The notes: a model not told the origin generated them from the sequence alone. A stretch of 64,000 nt of DNA from Burkholderia sp. S171 (GCF_009766085.1 NZ_LMUF01000030.1:625533-689532), one strand, 5' to 3'. Numbered from the stretch's first letter, positions 38,122-49,015 are shown. Translations and numbers: made by a program.

Positions 38122-40194
38122 TTAGAACGCTTCGTCCGCGCCCAGATAACGCCACTGGCCCGGCGGCAGGGCGCCGAGCGTTACATGGCCCATCCGGATC
38201 CGCTTCAGGCCAACCACTTCCAGCCCAACCAGCTCGCACATCCGGCGGATCTGGCGCTTTTTGCCTTCACGCAACACGAATCGCAACTGTTCACCATTTT
38301 GCCAACTGACCTGCGCCGTTTTGAGCGGCACGTCGTCGAGCGAGAGTCCATGACGGAGCAGCGCGAGGCTTTCAGGCGGGAAGTGCGGTTCGATATCGAC
38401 TTCGTGCTCGCCGAATTTCACGCGCACCAGGTATTCCTTATCGACGTCCGAATGGCCGCCAATCAGTTGCTTCGCCACCCGGCCATCCTGGGTCAGGACG
38501 AGCAGGCCGGTCGAATCGATATCCAGACGGCCCGCCGGTGCGAGCGTGCGCAGATGCAGCGGCGTGAAGCGGATGCCGGACTGGTCGTCGGCCCAATGGT
38601 TGGACGGATTGACCAGCGTGACAGCCGGTTGATAACCGTCTTCCGCCTGACCCGATACGTAGCCAACCGGCTTGTGTATCAGGATAGTGACCTGCTGCAT
38701 TTGGGCCGCGTGCGCGGCAGGTGCAATTTCAACGTTCTGGTCGGGACGAATCTTGGTGCCGAGCGTATCGATGACCTCGCCATCGACCAGAACCCAGCCC
38801 TTTTCGATCCATTCATCGGCTTCGCGGCGCGAGCACAGGCCGAGCTCCGACATCACCTTCGACAAGCGCACGAGTCCTTCTTCATTTTCACGTGCGATGC
38901 GCGCGGGTGAGGGAGGGGCGTCGGCGTCACGCGGTTTTGACGGCTTCGATACCGGTTTGCGCGGGGCGGGTTTGCGATCGTCTCCGAACCGTCCAGATGT
39001 GTCGCGTGCTACGTAAGGGCTATCGCTCGAAGGCCGTTGGCGATCGGTGGGAGCCGGACGCGGGCTGCCATCGTGCGCGTGGTTGCGTTCGCGAGGAGCG
39101 CCACGGTCGCCGCGGTCATTAAACGATGGGCGGGGCGTGCGATCGCTGCCCGGGCCGCGCGAATCATCGCGGGGTTTGAACGGACGGCGTTCGGTATCGC
39201 CTGACGGGCGGTCGCCGCGCGGAGCGCCGCGGTCGCCGAAGGACGGACGCGGACCACGGTCGCCGCTCGGACCACGCGGCGCATCGCCACGCGGCGTAAA
39301 CGGACGGCGTTCACCATCGCCGGAAGGCCGATCACCACGCGGAGCGCCACGATCGCCAAACGAAGGCCGCGGACCACGGTCGCCGCTCGGACCACGCGGC
39401 GCATCTCCACGGGGCGTGAACGGACGGCGTTCGCCATCGCCGGATGGACGGTCACCACGCGGAGCGCCGCGATCGCCGAAGGACGGACGCGGACCACGGT
39501 CGCCGCTCGGACCACGCGGAGCATCACCACGGGGCGTGAACGGACGGCGCTCGCCATCGCCGGAAGGCCGGTCACCACGCGGAGCGCCACGGTCGCCGAA
39601 GGACGGACGCGGACCACGGTCGCCGCTCGGACCACGCGGCGCATCGCCACGTGGTGCGTACGGACGGCGTTCGCCATCGCCAGACGGTCGATCACCACGC
39701 GGAGCGCCACGATCGCCAAACGAAGGCCGAGGCCCACGATCACCACTGGGACCACGCGGAGCATCCCCACGCGGCGTGAACGGACGACGTTCGCCATCAC
39801 CGGAAGGCCGATCACCACGCGGCGCACCACGGTCCCCAAACGAAGGCCGAGGCCCACGATCGCTGCTCGGACCACGCGGCGCATCGCCACGCGGTGTAAA
39901 CGGGCGACGTTCGCCATCACCAGAAGGCCGATCACCACGCGGAGCACCACGATCCCCAAACGATGGCCGCGGCCCGCGATCACCCGCACCATCGCTACGC
40001 GCCTTGAAGGGCTTTCGCTCACCCGCACCCGCCGGCCGTGCACCGCCTGCCGGTTTATCGCTACGCACTGGCCGATCGCCGGGCGCCATCTCGGCGCGTG
40101 GTGGCTTTTTCCGTCCGGCAGCGCTGCCGGTACGAACGGGGGAACGTGCCGGCGATGCCGGGCGCGGGTGCTTCGCTGTCAGTTTGACGCGCAT
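38122..40194 (-). CDS. RluF-like rRNA pseudouridine synthase with repeat-rich N-terminus
   Basis: Converts specific uridines of ribosomal RNA to pseudouridine. 690 residues, far longer than the about 290 of E. coli RluF. The C-terminal enzyme starts near residue 440: an S4 RNA-binding domain (LVRLSKVMSELGLCSRREADEWIEKG, 441-490) and the RsuA/RluB/E/F catalytic domain with Asp558 in GRLDIDSTG, KEYLV, and GKKRQIRRMCELVGLEV. The N-terminal 440 residues are disordered and extremely Arg/Gly/Asp/Pro-rich, including seven 40-residue repeats (71-349). RluF fits best by the catalytic motif; other RsuA-family members are possible. Six bases downstream of glnD. Confidence 0.9.
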   Translation of the reverse strand: MRVKLTAKHPRPASPARSPVRTGSAAGRKKPPRAEMAPGDRPVRSDKPAGGARPAGAGERKPFKARSDGAGDRGPRPSFGDRGAPRGDRPSGDGERRPFTPRGDAPRGPSSDRGPRPSFGDRGAPRGDRPSGDGERRPFTPRGDAPRGPSGDRGPRPSFGDRGAPRGDRPSGDGERRPYAPRGDAPRGPSGDRGPRPSFGDRGAPRGDRPSGDGERRPFTPRGDAPRGPSGDRGPRPSFGDRGAPRGDRPSGDGERRPFTPRGDAPRGPSGDRGPRPSFGDRGAPRGDRPSGDGERRPFTPRGDAPRGPSGDRGPRPSFGDRGAPRGDRPSGDTERRPFKPRDDSRGPGSDRTPRPSFNDRGDRGAPRERNHAHDGSPRPAPTDRQRPSSDSPYVARDTSGRFGDDRKPAPRKPVSKPSKPRDADAPPSPARIARENEEGLVRLSKVMSELGLCSRREADEWIEKGWVLVDGEVIDTLGTKIRPDQNVEIAPAAHAAQMQQVTILIHKPVGYVSGQAEDGYQPAVTLVNPSNHWADDQSGIRFTPLHLRTLAPAGRLDIDSTGLLVLTQDGRVAKQLIGGHSDVDKEYLVRVKFGEHEVDIEPHFPPESLALLRHGLSLDDVPLKTAQVSWQNGEQLRFVLREGKKRQIRRMCELVGLEVVGLKRIRMGHVTLGALPPGQWRYLGADEAF
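39148..39984 (-). repeat. Seven in-frame 120-bp tandem repeats in the pseudouridine synthase gene
   Basis: Each unit encodes 40 residues, built on DRGPRPSFGDRGAPRGDRPS, then GDGERRPFTPRGDAPRGPS. Units 1-6 are almost the same protein; unit 3 has YAP for FTP and unit 7 has DTERRPFKPRDDSR. A partial eighth unit (DRTPRPSFNDRG) follows. Third-codon positions differ between units far more than the protein does, so the array has been kept by selection or gene conversion rather than being brand new. Confidence 0.95.
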
Positions 40195-40200
40195 ATATTC

Positions 40201-42786
40201 TCAGGCTGCGATCGCGCGCAGCAGTTCGGTTTCGACCTGGATCTGCGTCCGGTTGTCGGATAGGGTTTTGCCGTCGAGCAAGAACACGTCTTCCACGCGT
40301 TCGCCAAGCGTATTGATCCGCGCCGCGTGGACGCCGATCCGGTGCTGGGCTAGAACCCGCGCGATCGAATAAAGGAGGCCCTGCCGGTCGTTAGCAGACA
40401 CGGACAGGATGTAATACTGACCACGTTCGTCGGGACGCAAATCCACGCGCGGAGTGATCGGAAAAGTGCGCACAAGCCTGGAAACGCGTCCCTTCGACGG
40501 TTCCGGCAAGATGCCCTCAGCGGTCAACAGCGTACTCAGCTGCTGTTCGACGAGATTCGCAATGTCGCGATAATGCCCGTCATGGTCGGGATGCGCGACC
40601 AGAAAATTGTCCAGCGCGTAGCCATGCCGCGTAGTCGTGACGCGTGCGTCAAGCACGGACAGGCCGTTTTTGTCGAAATACGCGCAAATTCCGGCGAACA
40701 AATCGGGCCGATCCTGCACGTACACCAGCACCTGGAGCGCGGCGCCAATCGGCGACGGTCGCGCCCGCACGATCGGCTTTTCGCTCTCCACGTGCTTATA
40801 CAGCACGCGGGTTTGCCAGGCGATATCGGCGGCGTCGTGGCGCAGGAAATAGCCGACATCGAGCTTGTCCCACAACGCTTTCTCAGCGTTTTCAGGCACG
40901 GTTTCAAGGCGCAATAACGCGAGCGCGTCTTCCTGGCGCGACTTGAGTTCCGAGTGCGCGTGTAATTCGGCGCCGCCGAGCACAGCCCGTGTGGCGCGGT
41001 ACAAATCCTCGAGCAGCTTGCCTTTCCACGCGTTCCAGACTTTGGGACTGGTGCCGCGGATATCGGCGACGGTCAGCAGATACAGCGCGGTCAAGCGGCG
41101 CTCGGTATTAACCATCGATGCAAATTGCTTGATGACTTCCGGATCGCTCGTATCTTGCTTTTGGGCCACCTGGCTCATGGTCAGATGCTGTTCCACCAGC
41201 CACACGACCAGGTCGCTGTCGTCCGCGCCAACATCGTGTTCACGGCAAAAACGCCGTGCATCCGCCATGCCGAGCACGGAGTGATCGCCGCCGCGGCCCT
41301 TGGCGATATCGTGAAAAAGCGCCGCAATATAAAGCACCCATGGGCGCTCGAAATTGCCCATCAACTGACTGCAGAAGGGGTATTCGTGCGCGTGTTCGGC
41401 CAGCGCAAAGCGCCGTAGATTGCGCAAGACCATCAGGATGTGCTGATCGACGGTATAGACGTGATACAGGTCGTGCTGCATCTGGCCGACAATGCGCCGG
41501 AAGTTGAGCAGATAACGCCCCAGCACGCTTGTCTGGTTCATCAGCCGCAGCGCATGCGTGATGCCTTCGGGCTGCTTCAGGATCTCCATGAACAGACGCT
41601 GGTTCTCGGGGGCCCGCCGCCAGTCGCGGCCCATCAGGTCGCGTGCGTTATAGATTGCCCGCAGCGTTCGGGCGGATAAACCCTTGATGCCGCGCGTCTG
41701 TTCGTACAGCAGGAACGCTTCGAGAATAGCGTTGGGTTCACGTTCGAAAACGTCGTCGCTGGCGATTTCCAGCATGCCCTGCTTCTCGACGAAGCGCTCG
41801 TTGAGCACACGCGTAATGCCGCTCGTCGATGGAAACAGTTGGGCTTCCACGTTCTGGATCAGGATGGTGGCAAGCTGCGTCACGGCTTTGGCGGCCCAAT
41901 AATAGCGGCGCATGAGCTGTTCGCTTGCGCGCTTGGACGACGTCGCTTTGTAGCCGAGGCTTTCGGCCAGCGCCGTCTGCAAGTCAAAGACGAGGATGTC
42001 CTGGCGCCGCCGGGCAATCACGTGCAGCCGTGCGCGCAGGGTCTTCAGAAAGCCTTCGTTGCGGCGCAGTTCGCTGGCTTCGCGTTCGGTGATGAGCTCG
42101 CGCGAATCCAGTTCGCGCCAACTGCTGCCGAAACCGGCCGCGCGCGAGATCCATAAAATGAGCTGCAAATCGCGAAGTCCGCCCGGGCTTTCCTTGATAT
42201 TCGGCTCAAGGCTGTACGGCGTGTCCTGATACTTGGCGTGCCGCTGGCGCATCTCCAAAACCTTCGCCTGGAAGAACGCGCGCGGATCAAGCGTCTGCCG
42301 ATACCGCTGTTCGAACGTCTCGAACAGGTTTTCGCTGCCTACTATCCGTCGCGCTTCCAGTAGTGAGGTCTGGATGGTGATGTCGTTGCTGGCTTCATCG
42401 ATGCACTGCGTCACCGATCGCACGCTGCTGCCAATGTCCAAGCCAAGATCCCACGCCATACCAATCAACCGTTCAATGCGCGCGGCCTGCGAAGCGGTGT
42501 GCTCGGGCGTTTCATCGTCGGGCAGGAGCACGAGGATATCGACGTCAGAATACGGAGCAAGTTCGCCGCGTCCGTAACCGCCGACCGCAATCAGCGCTGC
42601 TGAGTTCGGCATCGCGCAGGCTTCCCATGCGCCTCGAAGCGCGTCGTCGGTCGCGCGCCCGAGGGCGTGCATCAGGCCGTCGACGTTGGTCGCGCTCTGG
42701 AAGCGCTCGAGCAGGGCGGCCTTGGCCGTCTTGTACGAGGCTTTCAACGAATCAGCGCGGGTTGGGGCGTCGGCAGGTACGCTCAT
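40201..42786 (-). CDS. glnD: [Protein-PII] uridylyltransferase / uridylyl-removing enzyme
   Basis: Bifunctional nitrogen sensor that uridylylates PII proteins when glutamine is low and removes UMP when it is high. 861 residues from the ATG 42784-42786; a TTG at 42804 is in frame, neither having a good ribosome binding site. Domains in order: nucleotidyltransferase ([22 protein letters not shown]-x-G-R and D-x-D), the linked helical domain, HD phosphohydrolase ([15 protein letters not shown], about residues 490-510), and two C-terminal ACT domains ([20 protein letters not shown] and [22 protein letters not shown]) that bind glutamine. Confidence 0.97.
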   Translation of the reverse strand: MSVPADAPTRADSLKASYKTAKAALLERFQSATNVDGLMHALGRATDDALRGAWEACAMPNSAALIAVGGYGRGELAPYSDVDILVLLPDDETPEHTASQAARIERLIGMAWDLGLDIGSSVRSVTQCIDEASNDITIQTSLLEARRIVGSENLFETFEQRYRQTLDPRAFFQAKVLEMRQRHAKYQDTPYSLEPNIKESPGGLRDLQLILWISRAAGFGSSWRELDSRELITEREASELRRNEGFLKTLRARLHVIARRRQDILVFDLQTALAESLGYKATSSKRASEQLMRRYYWAAKAVTQLATILIQNVEAQLFPSTSGITRVLNERFVEKQGMLEIASDDVFEREPNAILEAFLLYEQTRGIKGLSARTLRAIYNARDLMGRDWRRAPENQRLFMEILKQPEGITHALRLMNQTSVLGRYLLNFRRIVGQMQHDLYHVYTVDQHILMVLRNLRRFALAEHAHEYPFCSQLMGNFERPWVLYIAALFHDIAKGRGGDHSVLGMADARRFCREHDVGADDSDLVVWLVEQHLTMSQVAQKQDTSDPEVIKQFASMVNTERRLTALYLLTVADIRGTSPKVWNAWKGKLLEDLYRATRAVLGGAELHAHSELKSRQEDALALLRLETVPENAEKALWDKLDVGYFLRHDAADIAWQTRVLYKHVESEKPIVRARPSPIGAALQVLVYVQDRPDLFAGICAYFDKNGLSVLDARVTTTRHGYALDNFLVAHPDHDGHYRDIANLVEQQLSTLLTAEGILPEPSKGRVSRLVRTFPITPRVDLRPDERGQYYILSVSANDRQGLLYSIARVLAQHRIGVHAARINTLGERVEDVFLLDGKTLSDNRTQIQVETELLRAIAA

Positions 42787-43297
42787 GGGTAGGCGGGTCG
42801 TCAAGTCAGTGGGTGAAAATTGCTCGTAGCGAACAGAGGGTTCGCCGGTTTTTAATCAGGTCACGGTAATGCGGTCAGTGCGTACCTCGACACGGGCTGC
42901 ATGCGGCGTGCAACGAAGCTGCTTTCTGACCCGCTTTGACCGCAAGCTTGAGTGGTTGGGGGCGGATCAAGGCGCGATACCGCGGGCTCCCTGCACCACT
43001 CTATACAGCAAGCTTAATCTGTCTTTAAACCGGGCGAAATAACTGGCTTGATCCGACACGACTCAAGATCAGGCACAACTCAACGACAACAATTCGCGGC
43101 GTGAAAAGCACCCGATGGGCGGAGCACACCCCACGGAGCGAAACCCAAATAGCGAGATTCGACTCGCTTGGGTACCGGCGATATCGGCCGAAACACGATG
43201 CGCGCACGGCTCGGCCACCCCCTGCAGTGTCAAAAACCGGGCCTTTCAACGGCAGACCACGTGCTCCGCGTTTTCCATCAAGCCCGCTTCATGCGCT
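42787..43297. other. Intergenic region between map and glnD
   Basis: About 510 bases between two minus-strand genes. It must hold the glnD promoter and the map terminator, but no clear stem-loop with T tract or -35/-10 pair stands out. No gene is supported here. Confidence 0.3.
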
Positions 43298-44107
43298 TCA
43301 AGCCGCTGCGGCGATCAGTTCCGAAGGTGCTTGCGTGCCCGCCGACACGGTCAGCACTTCATAGCCCGTCGGCGTAACCAGCACCGTATGTTCCCATTGC
43401 GCGGACAGGCTGCGGTCGCGCGTCTTGACGGTCCATTGGTCAGGCATGGTGCGGATATCGCGGCGACCGGCATTGATCATGGGTTCGACGGTAAAGATCA
43501 TGCCCGCCTGCAACTCGATGCCCGTGCCGGGCCGGCCGTAGTGCAGCACTTGCGGATCTTCGTGAAATACCTTGCCCACGCCGTGGCCGCAATACTCGCG
43601 CACAACGCTGTAGCCTTGCGCTTCGGCATATTTCTGGATGGCGTGCCCGATATCGCCCAGATGCGCGCCCGGCTTGATCTGGTCGATACCGAGCCACATA
43701 CAGTCGAACGTGGTTTGCACCAGACGTTTCGCGAGAATCGAGCCTTCGCCGACCAGGAACATCCGGCTGGTATCGCCGAAATAGCCTTCCTTGATCACGG
43801 TGATGTCAATATTCAGCGCGTCGCCGTTTTTCAGCGCCTTGTCACCAGGAATGCCGTGGCAAATCACGTCGTTCACGGAGATGCAGGTGGCCTTTGGGTA
43901 CGGCGGATAGCCCGGCGGCTGGTAATTCAGCGGGGCGGGCACCGTGCCCTGTTCCTTCGACATGTACTCGTGGCAGAGGCGATCGAGCTCGCCCGTCGTC
44001 ACGCCTGCAACAATATGCGGCGTGATGAAGTCGAGCACTTCGCTGGCAAGTCGGCAGGCGACGCGCATTTGCGCGATATCGTGATCGTTTTTCAGCGTAA
44101 TGGACAT
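43298..44107 (-). CDS. map: Methionine aminopeptidase, type I
   Basis: Dinuclear metal peptidase removing the initiator Met, acting after deformylase. 269 residues. Family marks: NDVICHGIPGDKAL, the metal ligands in NIDITVIKEGYFGDTSRMF (two Asp), GHGVGKVFHEDP (His), FTVEPMINAG (Glu) and QWEHTVLVT (Glu). Divergent from rpsB, a widely conserved arrangement. Confidence 0.97.
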   Translation of the reverse strand: MSITLKNDHDIAQMRVACRLASEVLDFITPHIVAGVTTGELDRLCHEYMSKEQGTVPAPLNYQPPGYPPYPKATCISVNDVICHGIPGDKALKNGDALNIDITVIKEGYFGDTSRMFLVGEGSILAKRLVQTTFDCMWLGIDQIKPGAHLGDIGHAIQKYAEAQGYSVVREYCGHGVGKVFHEDPQVLHYGRPGTGIELQAGMIFTVEPMINAGRRDIRTMPDQWTVKTRDRSLSAQWEHTVLVTPTGYEVLTVSAGTQAPSELIAAAA

Positions 44108-44314
44108 GACTTGTATCGAGAATGCGTGTAAGCGGCTGTTATCGCCAATCGACCATTATCGCACCTTACAGGGCTCGCCGCACCCGGGCGCGGGCCGGCG
44201 CAGCGGTTTTAGAGCAGTTGGCACACGAATTTACCGATCACATGGGCAGCCGCGATACACGGTAGGGCGGTTGGAGAAAGCCAGTCCGGTCGCATATCCG
44301 AGTGAGCAGGCATC

Positions 44315-44344
44315 TTGAGTCGTGCCATTTGAGCGTGATATACT
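44315..44344 (+). promoter_or_regulatory. Probable sigma-70 promoter of rpsB
   Basis: TTGAGT (44315-44320), an 18-base spacer and TATACT (44339-44344). Both hexamers differ from consensus at only two positions or fewer, and the distance to the rpsB start leaves a leader of about 215 bases. Confidence 0.7.
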
Positions 44345-44351
44345 CGCTGGC

Positions 44352-44564
44352 TAAGTCTGCATCTACTTTGTAATCGTCTTCTCAATGCGACTTTCCTGAA
44401 AACCATGCGTTTTTACGGGGAGCCGGTGGAAAAGGCGTGAAGGAAGATCGGACTTGAATCGCAAGCCGGCGCACCCAGGGTGTCCGGCGCTCCGAAAAGC
44501 TAAGAAACACGGGGCGCCCGATGCGGCAGCCGGCTTAAGACCTAACCCTCGCGGAGAAATTCTC
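44352..44564 (+). promoter_or_regulatory. Long rpsB leader, possible S2 autoregulatory RNA
   Basis: The leader contains a clear hairpin GCCGG-cg-CACC-CAG-GGTG-t-CCGGC (44465-44488) and other GC stems before the GGAG of rpsB. In E. coli the rpsB leader binds ribosomal protein S2 to repress its own synthesis. A similar role here is inference. Confidence 0.4.
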
Positions 44565-45317
44565 ATGGCAGTAACAATGCGTGAAATGCTGGAAGCCGGT
44601 GTCCACTTTGGTCACCAAACTCGCTTCTGGAACCCGAAGATGGCCCCGTTCATTTTCGGTCATCGCAACAAGATTCACATTATCAACCTCGAAAAAACGC
44701 TGCCGATGTACAACGACGCGCTGAAGTACGTGCGTCAACTGGCAGCAAATCGCGGCACGATTTTGTTCGTTGGCACGAAGCGCCAGTCGCGTGACACGGT
44801 GGCAGAAGAAGCGCAGCGCGCGGGTATGCCTTTCGTGAATGCACGCTGGCTCGGCGGCATGCTGACCAACTTCAAGACGCTCAAAGTATCGATCAAGCGC
44901 CTGAAGGACATGGAAGCAGCGCTGGAAGCGGGCGAAACGGAACGCATGAGCAAGAAGGAAGCGCTCCTGTTTGAACGTGAAATGACCAAGCTGATCAAGT
45001 CGATCGGTGGCGTAAAAGACATGGGCGGCATTCCGGACGCAATTTTCGTGGTTGACGTGGGTTACCACAAGATTGCCGTGACCGAAGCCAAGAAGCTGGG
45101 CATTCCGGTTATCGCTGTGGTTGATACGAACCACTCGCCGGAAGGCATCGACTACGTGATCCCGGGTAACGACGACGCCAGCAAGGCAGTCATGTTGTAC
45201 ACGAAGGGCGTGGCCGACGCGATCCTGGAAGGCCGTTCGAGCGCCGTGAACGAAGTCGTGCAGGCAGTTCGCAGTGGTGACGGCGACGACTTCGTGGAAG
45301 TCAACGCAGAAGCGTAA
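44565..45317 (+). CDS. rpsB: Ribosomal protein S2 (uS2)
   Basis: Small-subunit protein near the 30S head/body junction. 250 residues from the ATG 44565 ([24 protein letters not shown]), preceded by GGAG; the frame is open to 44454 without homology. Signature segments: [31 protein letters not shown], and [37 protein letters not shown]. It is followed by a terminator/attenuator and tsf, the universal rpsB-tsf order. Confidence 0.99.
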   Translation: MAVTMREMLEAGVHFGHQTRFWNPKMAPFIFGHRNKIHIINLEKTLPMYNDALKYVRQLAANRGTILFVGTKRQSRDTVAEEAQRAGMPFVNARWLGGMLTNFKTLKVSIKRLKDMEAALEAGETERMSKKEALLFEREMTKLIKSIGGVKDMGGIPDAIFVVDVGYHKIAVTEAKKLGIPVIAVVDTNHSPEGIDYVIPGNDDASKAVMLYTKGVADAILEGRSSAVNEVVQAVRSGDGDDFVEVNAEA

Positions 45318-45355
45318 GTCTCTGCATACGACGCCGACGTGATGTATCCGGCAAG

Positions 45356-45387
45356 AAAGGGGGCTTTGCGAAAGGCCCCCTTTTTTT
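45356..45387 (+). terminator. Terminator or attenuator between rpsB and tsf
   Basis: GGGGGC and GCCCCC with U/A extensions form about a 10-bp stem around GCGA-type loop, followed by TTTTTTT. As tsf has no obvious promoter of its own, partial read-through is likely, as known in E. coli. Confidence 0.85.
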
Positions 45388-45586
45388 AACCGGCCGCAAC
45401 TGCAGCGTAAAGTAACAACGGCAGTATTCGTGAGCAGCTGAACGCGAAACAGTCGTGACGTATTTGTGAAGTATCGGGCAACACCCCAGGCAGCACCCCC
45501 ATTCTGGCCGCGGGCATTTCTCGCCGGCGGCGCGTGTCAATAGTGCGATACGTGTGAAAGCACGGCACAGACTCAAGGAGCAAATG

Positions 45587-46468
45587 ATGGCGGCAATTAC
45601 CGCAAGCATGGTGGCAGAACTGCGCGCAAAGACCGACGCGCCCATGATGGAATGCAAGAAGGCGTTGACGGAAGCTGAAGGCGACATGGAGCGCGCTGAA
45701 GAGCTGCTGCGCGTGAAGCTGGGCAACAAGGCAAGCAAGGCGGCGTCACGTGTGACGGCTGAAGGCATCATCACGGCGCACATTGACGGCGGCGTGGGTT
45801 CGCTCGTCGAACTGAATTGTGAAACCGACTTCGTCGGCAAGAATGACGACTTCCTGGCATTCGGCAAGACCGTTGCCGAGATCGTGGCGAAGAACAATCC
45901 GGCCGATGTCGCCGCCCTCGGCGCGCTGCCGCTGGAAAGCTCGACGGTTGACGCCGTGCGCCTCGCGCTGGTCGGCAAGATTGGTGAAAACGTGTCAATT
46001 CGCCGTTTCGTGCGTTTTGAATCCGCTAACAAGCTGGCTTCGTATCTTCACGGTACGCGTATCGGCGTGCTGGTTGAATTTACGGGCCCGGACGAGCAGG
46101 TCGGCAAGGACATTGCCATGCACGTCGCTGCAATGAAGCCGGTTTCGCTGTCGTCGGACGACGTTCCGGCGGAATTGATCGCGAAGGAACGCAGCATCGC
46201 CGAGCAAAAGGCCGCGGAATCGGGCAAGCCGGCTGAAATCGTCGCCAAGATGGTTGATGGCAGCGTCCAGAAGTACCTGAAGGAAGTGTCGCTGCTGAAC
46301 CAGACGTTCGTTAAGAACGACAAGCAAACGATCGAACAAATGTTGAAGGCAGCAGGCGCGTCGGTTCAGAAGTTTGCGCTGTTCGTGGTCGGCGAAGGCA
46401 TCGAAAAGCGTACGGACGACTTCGCTGCCGAAGTGGCCGCGCAAGTTGCCGCCGCCAAGCAAGGCTAA
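45587..46468 (+). CDS. tsf: Translation elongation factor Ts
   Basis: Nucleotide exchange factor for EF-Tu. 293 residues from the ATG 45587; a neighbouring ATG at 45584 is also possible, with AAGGAG upstream of both. N-terminal [22 protein letters not shown] (UBA-like domain, family signature 1), [16 protein letters not shown] (signature 2), a coiled-coil/dimerisation core and the C-terminal [27 protein letters not shown]. Preceded by a long spacer with a terminator. Confidence 0.99.
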   Translation: MAAITASMVAELRAKTDAPMMECKKALTEAEGDMERAEELLRVKLGNKASKAASRVTAEGIITAHIDGGVGSLVELNCETDFVGKNDDFLAFGKTVAEIVAKNNPADVAALGALPLESSTVDAVRLALVGKIGENVSIRRFVRFESANKLASYLHGTRIGVLVEFTGPDEQVGKDIAMHVAAMKPVSLSSDDVPAELIAKERSIAEQKAAESGKPAEIVAKMVDGSVQKYLKEVSLLNQTFVKNDKQTIEQMLKAAGASVQKFALFVVGEGIEKRTDDFAAEVAAQVAAAKQG

Positions 46469-46798
46469 AGCTTCAAAACGGCGGTCAGCGCTGCGCAGCA
46501 TCAGCCGGCCCGTTCAACCGGGCCGCTCGATGCAGCCGCGCTGGCCGCCGAGTCAAAAATGCAGTGAAAAGCAGCTAAATGCGAGTCCGGCGTTCCCGAA
46601 TGCGGAACGTCTGTCTCGCGCCCTCATGGCGGTCAAAACCGTGCCGGACGGGCAAACCGGGGTTAATTCAAGTTCACTCCCGGGTTAATCCGTTACGCCG
46701 CCGCGGCTTGTCCAATATGGGATGCTTGCCGGAAATATCGTTTCACCCCTACAGTTCTACGTTGTTGCACTCCCTCTCGGCGCGATCGGAACCCTCAT
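46469..46798 (+). promoter_or_regulatory. tsf-pyrH intergenic region with a possible promoter
   Basis: 330 bases. Soon after tsf is a GC hairpin CGGCCCG-TTCAAC-CGGGCCG (46506-46525) without a T run. TTGCCG (46726-46731), 18 bases, then TACAGT (46750-46755) may be a promoter for pyrH and the following long cluster. No gene seen. Confidence 0.4.
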
Positions 46799-47512
46799 AT
46801 GCCCACAGCCTACAAACGCGTACTCCTCAAACTCTCCGGCGAAGCACTAATGGGCGACGATGCCTTCGGCATCAATCGCGCGACAATCGAAAGGATGGTG
46901 GCAGACGTCGCGGAAGTGGTGCGCATGGGCACGCAACTCGCAGTGGTTATCGGCGGCGGTAATATTTTTCGCGGCGTGGCGGGCGGTGCGGCCGGTATGG
47001 ACCGTGCGACGGCCGACTACATGGGCATGCTCGCAACCATGATGAATGCGCTCGCGTTGCAGGACGCCATGCGCCACGCCGGTATCGAAGCGCGCGTGCA
47101 GTCCGCGCTGCGCATGGACCAGGTGGTCGAGCCGTACATCCGCCCGCGCGCCATCCGCCAGCTCGAGGAAGGCAAAGTGGTCATTTTCGCGGCGGGTACG
47201 GGCAACCCGTTTTTCACCACCGACACCGCCGCTGCGTTGCGCGGCTCGGAAATTGGTGCAGAAGTCGTGCTGAAAGCGACCAAAGTGGACGGTGTATATT
47301 CCGCCGATCCCAAGAAAGACCCGACCGCCACACGCTACAGCACGATCAGTTTTGACGAAGCGATCGGCAAGAATCTGCAGGTAATGGACGCGACGGCGTT
47401 TGCGCTGTGCCGCGACCAGAAGCTGCCAATTCGCGTGTTTGCGATCAATAAGCCGGGCGCGCTCAAGCGCATCGTTCAGGGCGACGACGAAGGTACGCTC
47501 GTCCACGTGTAA
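46799..47512 (+). CDS. pyrH: UMP kinase
   Basis: Phosphorylates UMP to UDP; the hexameric bacterial amino-acid-kinase fold. 237 residues. Motifs: [20 protein letters not shown] (phosphate loop), [62 protein letters not shown] and [17 protein letters not shown]. It is first of pyrH-frr-uppS-cdsA-dxr, with the downstream envelope genes following closely. Confidence 0.98.
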   Translation: MPTAYKRVLLKLSGEALMGDDAFGINRATIERMVADVAEVVRMGTQLAVVIGGGNIFRGVAGGAAGMDRATADYMGMLATMMNALALQDAMRHAGIEARVQSALRMDQVVEPYIRPRAIRQLEEGKVVIFAAGTGNPFFTTDTAAALRGSEIGAEVVLKATKVDGVYSADPKKDPTATRYSTISFDEAIGKNLQVMDATAFALCRDQKLPIRVFAINKPGALKRIVQGDDEGTLVHV

Positions 47513-47607
47513 ACTCTCGCGGTGACAAAAGGGCGAGGGCGGGCGCGCTCCGAAGGAACTGCGCCGCCACCGCCAGCACTGCACGCAATAAAAGTACGGA
47601 GGCTCAA

Positions 47608-48168
47608 ATGAGTGTGGCTGACATTAGGAAGAGCGTCGATCAGAAGATGCAAAAGTCGATCGATGCGTTCAAGAACGATCTCGCAAAGATCCGTACGGGC
47701 CGTGCCCACACGGGCTTGCTGGACCATATCCAGGTGGATTACTACGGCTCGAGCGTGCCCATTTCGCAAGTCGCGAACATGACGCTGGTCGACGCTCGTA
47801 CGATCGGCGTGCAGGTGTGGGAAAAGAAGATGGTGCCGGTGGTGGAAAAGGCGATCCGTGATTCGGATCTCGGCCTGAACCCGTCGAACCAGGGCGATCA
47901 GATCCGCGTGCCAATGCCCGCGCTGACCGAAGAACGCCGCCGCGAACTGACGAAGGTCGTCAAGAGCGAAGGCGAAAACGCCAAGATTGCCGTGCGCAAT
48001 CTGCGTCGCGACGCCAACGAGCAGTTGAAGAGGCTCGTGAAGGACAAGGAAATCTCCGAGGACGACGAACGTCGTGCAAGCGATGACGTCCAGAAGCTCA
48101 CCGATAAAAACGTCGCCGAAATCGACAAGCTGGTTGTGTCGAAAGAAGCCGAAATCATGACGGTTTGA
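47608..48168 (+). CDS. frr: Ribosome recycling factor
   Basis: Splits post-termination ribosomes with EF-G. 186 residues. The three-helix bundle and beta/alpha/beta domain are evident: [90 protein letters not shown] precedes the ATG. Confidence 0.99.
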   Translation: MSVADIRKSVDQKMQKSIDAFKNDLAKIRTGRAHTGLLDHIQVDYYGSSVPISQVANMTLVDARTIGVQVWEKKMVPVVEKAIRDSDLGLNPSNQGDQIRVPMPALTEERRRELTKVVKSEGENAKIAVRNLRRDANEQLKRLVKDKEISEDDERRASDDVQKLTDKNVAEIDKLVVSKEAEIMTV

Positions 48169-48232
48169 GGCCGTTTCCGGTCTCTTGCGTCGTGCCGGCG
48201 CGTCACTCTGTCGATACTTAGATTCAGCGGCC

Positions 48233-49015
48233 ATGACCTATACCAGCTCTACCGTTCGCGTGCCCGATGTCGCGGCTGTCCCGCGCCATATCGCGATCAT
48301 CATGGACGGCAACGGCCGTTGGGCAACGCAGCGGCGCCTGCCGCGCGTGGCCGGCCATACGCGCGGCGTGGACGCCGTGCGGGCAACGGTCGAAAGCTGT
48401 GCGCGCCAGGGCGTCGAATTCGTGACGCTGTTCGCTTTCAGTTCCGAAAACTGGCGTCGTCCAAACGACGAAGTCTCGTTCCTCATGCGCCTGTTCGTGA
48501 CGGCGCTGGAGCGCGAAGTCGGCAAGCTGCACGCCAACGGCATCCGTTTGCGGGTGGTCGGCGACACCTCCATGTTCGACGACCGCATCCGTGCGCTGAT
48601 CCAGCGCGCGGAAACCAAGACGGCGCGCAATACACGCCTGACTCTGACCATCGCGGCGAATTATGGCGGCCGCTGGGACGTCATGCAGGCGGCGAAAAAG
48701 CTGGCCGAGCAGTCGGTTCAGGAAGGCCGCGTCGTTCCGGTCGACGAAGCTTCGTTCGAGCAGCACCTCGCCATGGCCTATGCGCCGGAGCCGGACCTGT
48801 TCATCCGGACGGGCGGGGAGCAGCGCATCAGCAATTTCCTGCTGTGGCAGATGGCGTACACCGAACTCTATTTCACCGATACCTACTGGCCCGATTTCGA
48901 CGCCGAAGCACTGGCTCGCGCGATCGAATCGTATGCTGAGCGCGAACGCCGCTTCGGGCGGACCAGCGCGCAACTCGAACCGCAATCGCAGAAGGCCGAC
49001 ACCCTTTCATGCTAA
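48233..49015 (+). CDS. uppS: Undecaprenyl diphosphate synthase (cis-prenyltransferase)
   Basis: Makes the C55 lipid carrier for peptidoglycan and O-antigen from farnesyl and isopentenyl diphosphate. 260 residues from the ATG 48233 ([10 protein letters not shown]). The catalytic Asp25 lies in [44 protein letters not shown] and the C-terminal [27 protein letters not shown] complete the family pattern. The frame to 48185 is rejected. It overlaps cdsA by seven bases. Confidence 0.98.
   Translation: MTYTSSTVRVPDVAAVPRHIAIIMDGNGRWATQRRLPRVAGHTRGVDAVRATVESCARQGVEFVTLFAFSSENWRRPNDEVSFLMRLFVTALEREVGKLHANGIRLRVVGDTSMFDDRIRALIQRAETKTARNTRLTLTIAANYGGRWDVMQAAKKLAEQSVQEGRVVPVDEASFEQHLAMAYAPEPDLFIRTGGEQRISNFLLWQMAYTELYFTDTYWPDFDAEALARAIESYAERERRFGRTSAQLEPQSQKADTLSC

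Noticed and set aside
39148..39984. CRISPR-like appearance of the tandem repeats
   Set aside because: The period is 120 bp with no unique spacers and it stays in frame with a protein; no cas genes nearby.
39009..40043. A 344-residue Val/Arg-rich frame on the minus strand
   Set aside because: An out-of-frame reading of the same repeats; no family resemblance and no ribosome binding site.
39047..40372. A 441-residue Arg/Ser/Pro-rich reading frame on the plus strand
   Set aside because: It is the antisense of the 120-bp repeat array of the pseudouridine synthase; the array lacks stop codons in several frames and gives long artefacts on both strands.
40201..42786. Possible tRNA or rRNA gene or mobile element in any of the intergenic regions
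   Set aside because: No cloverleaf, CCA-like end, terminal inverted repeats or transposase-like frame was seen anywhere in the window.
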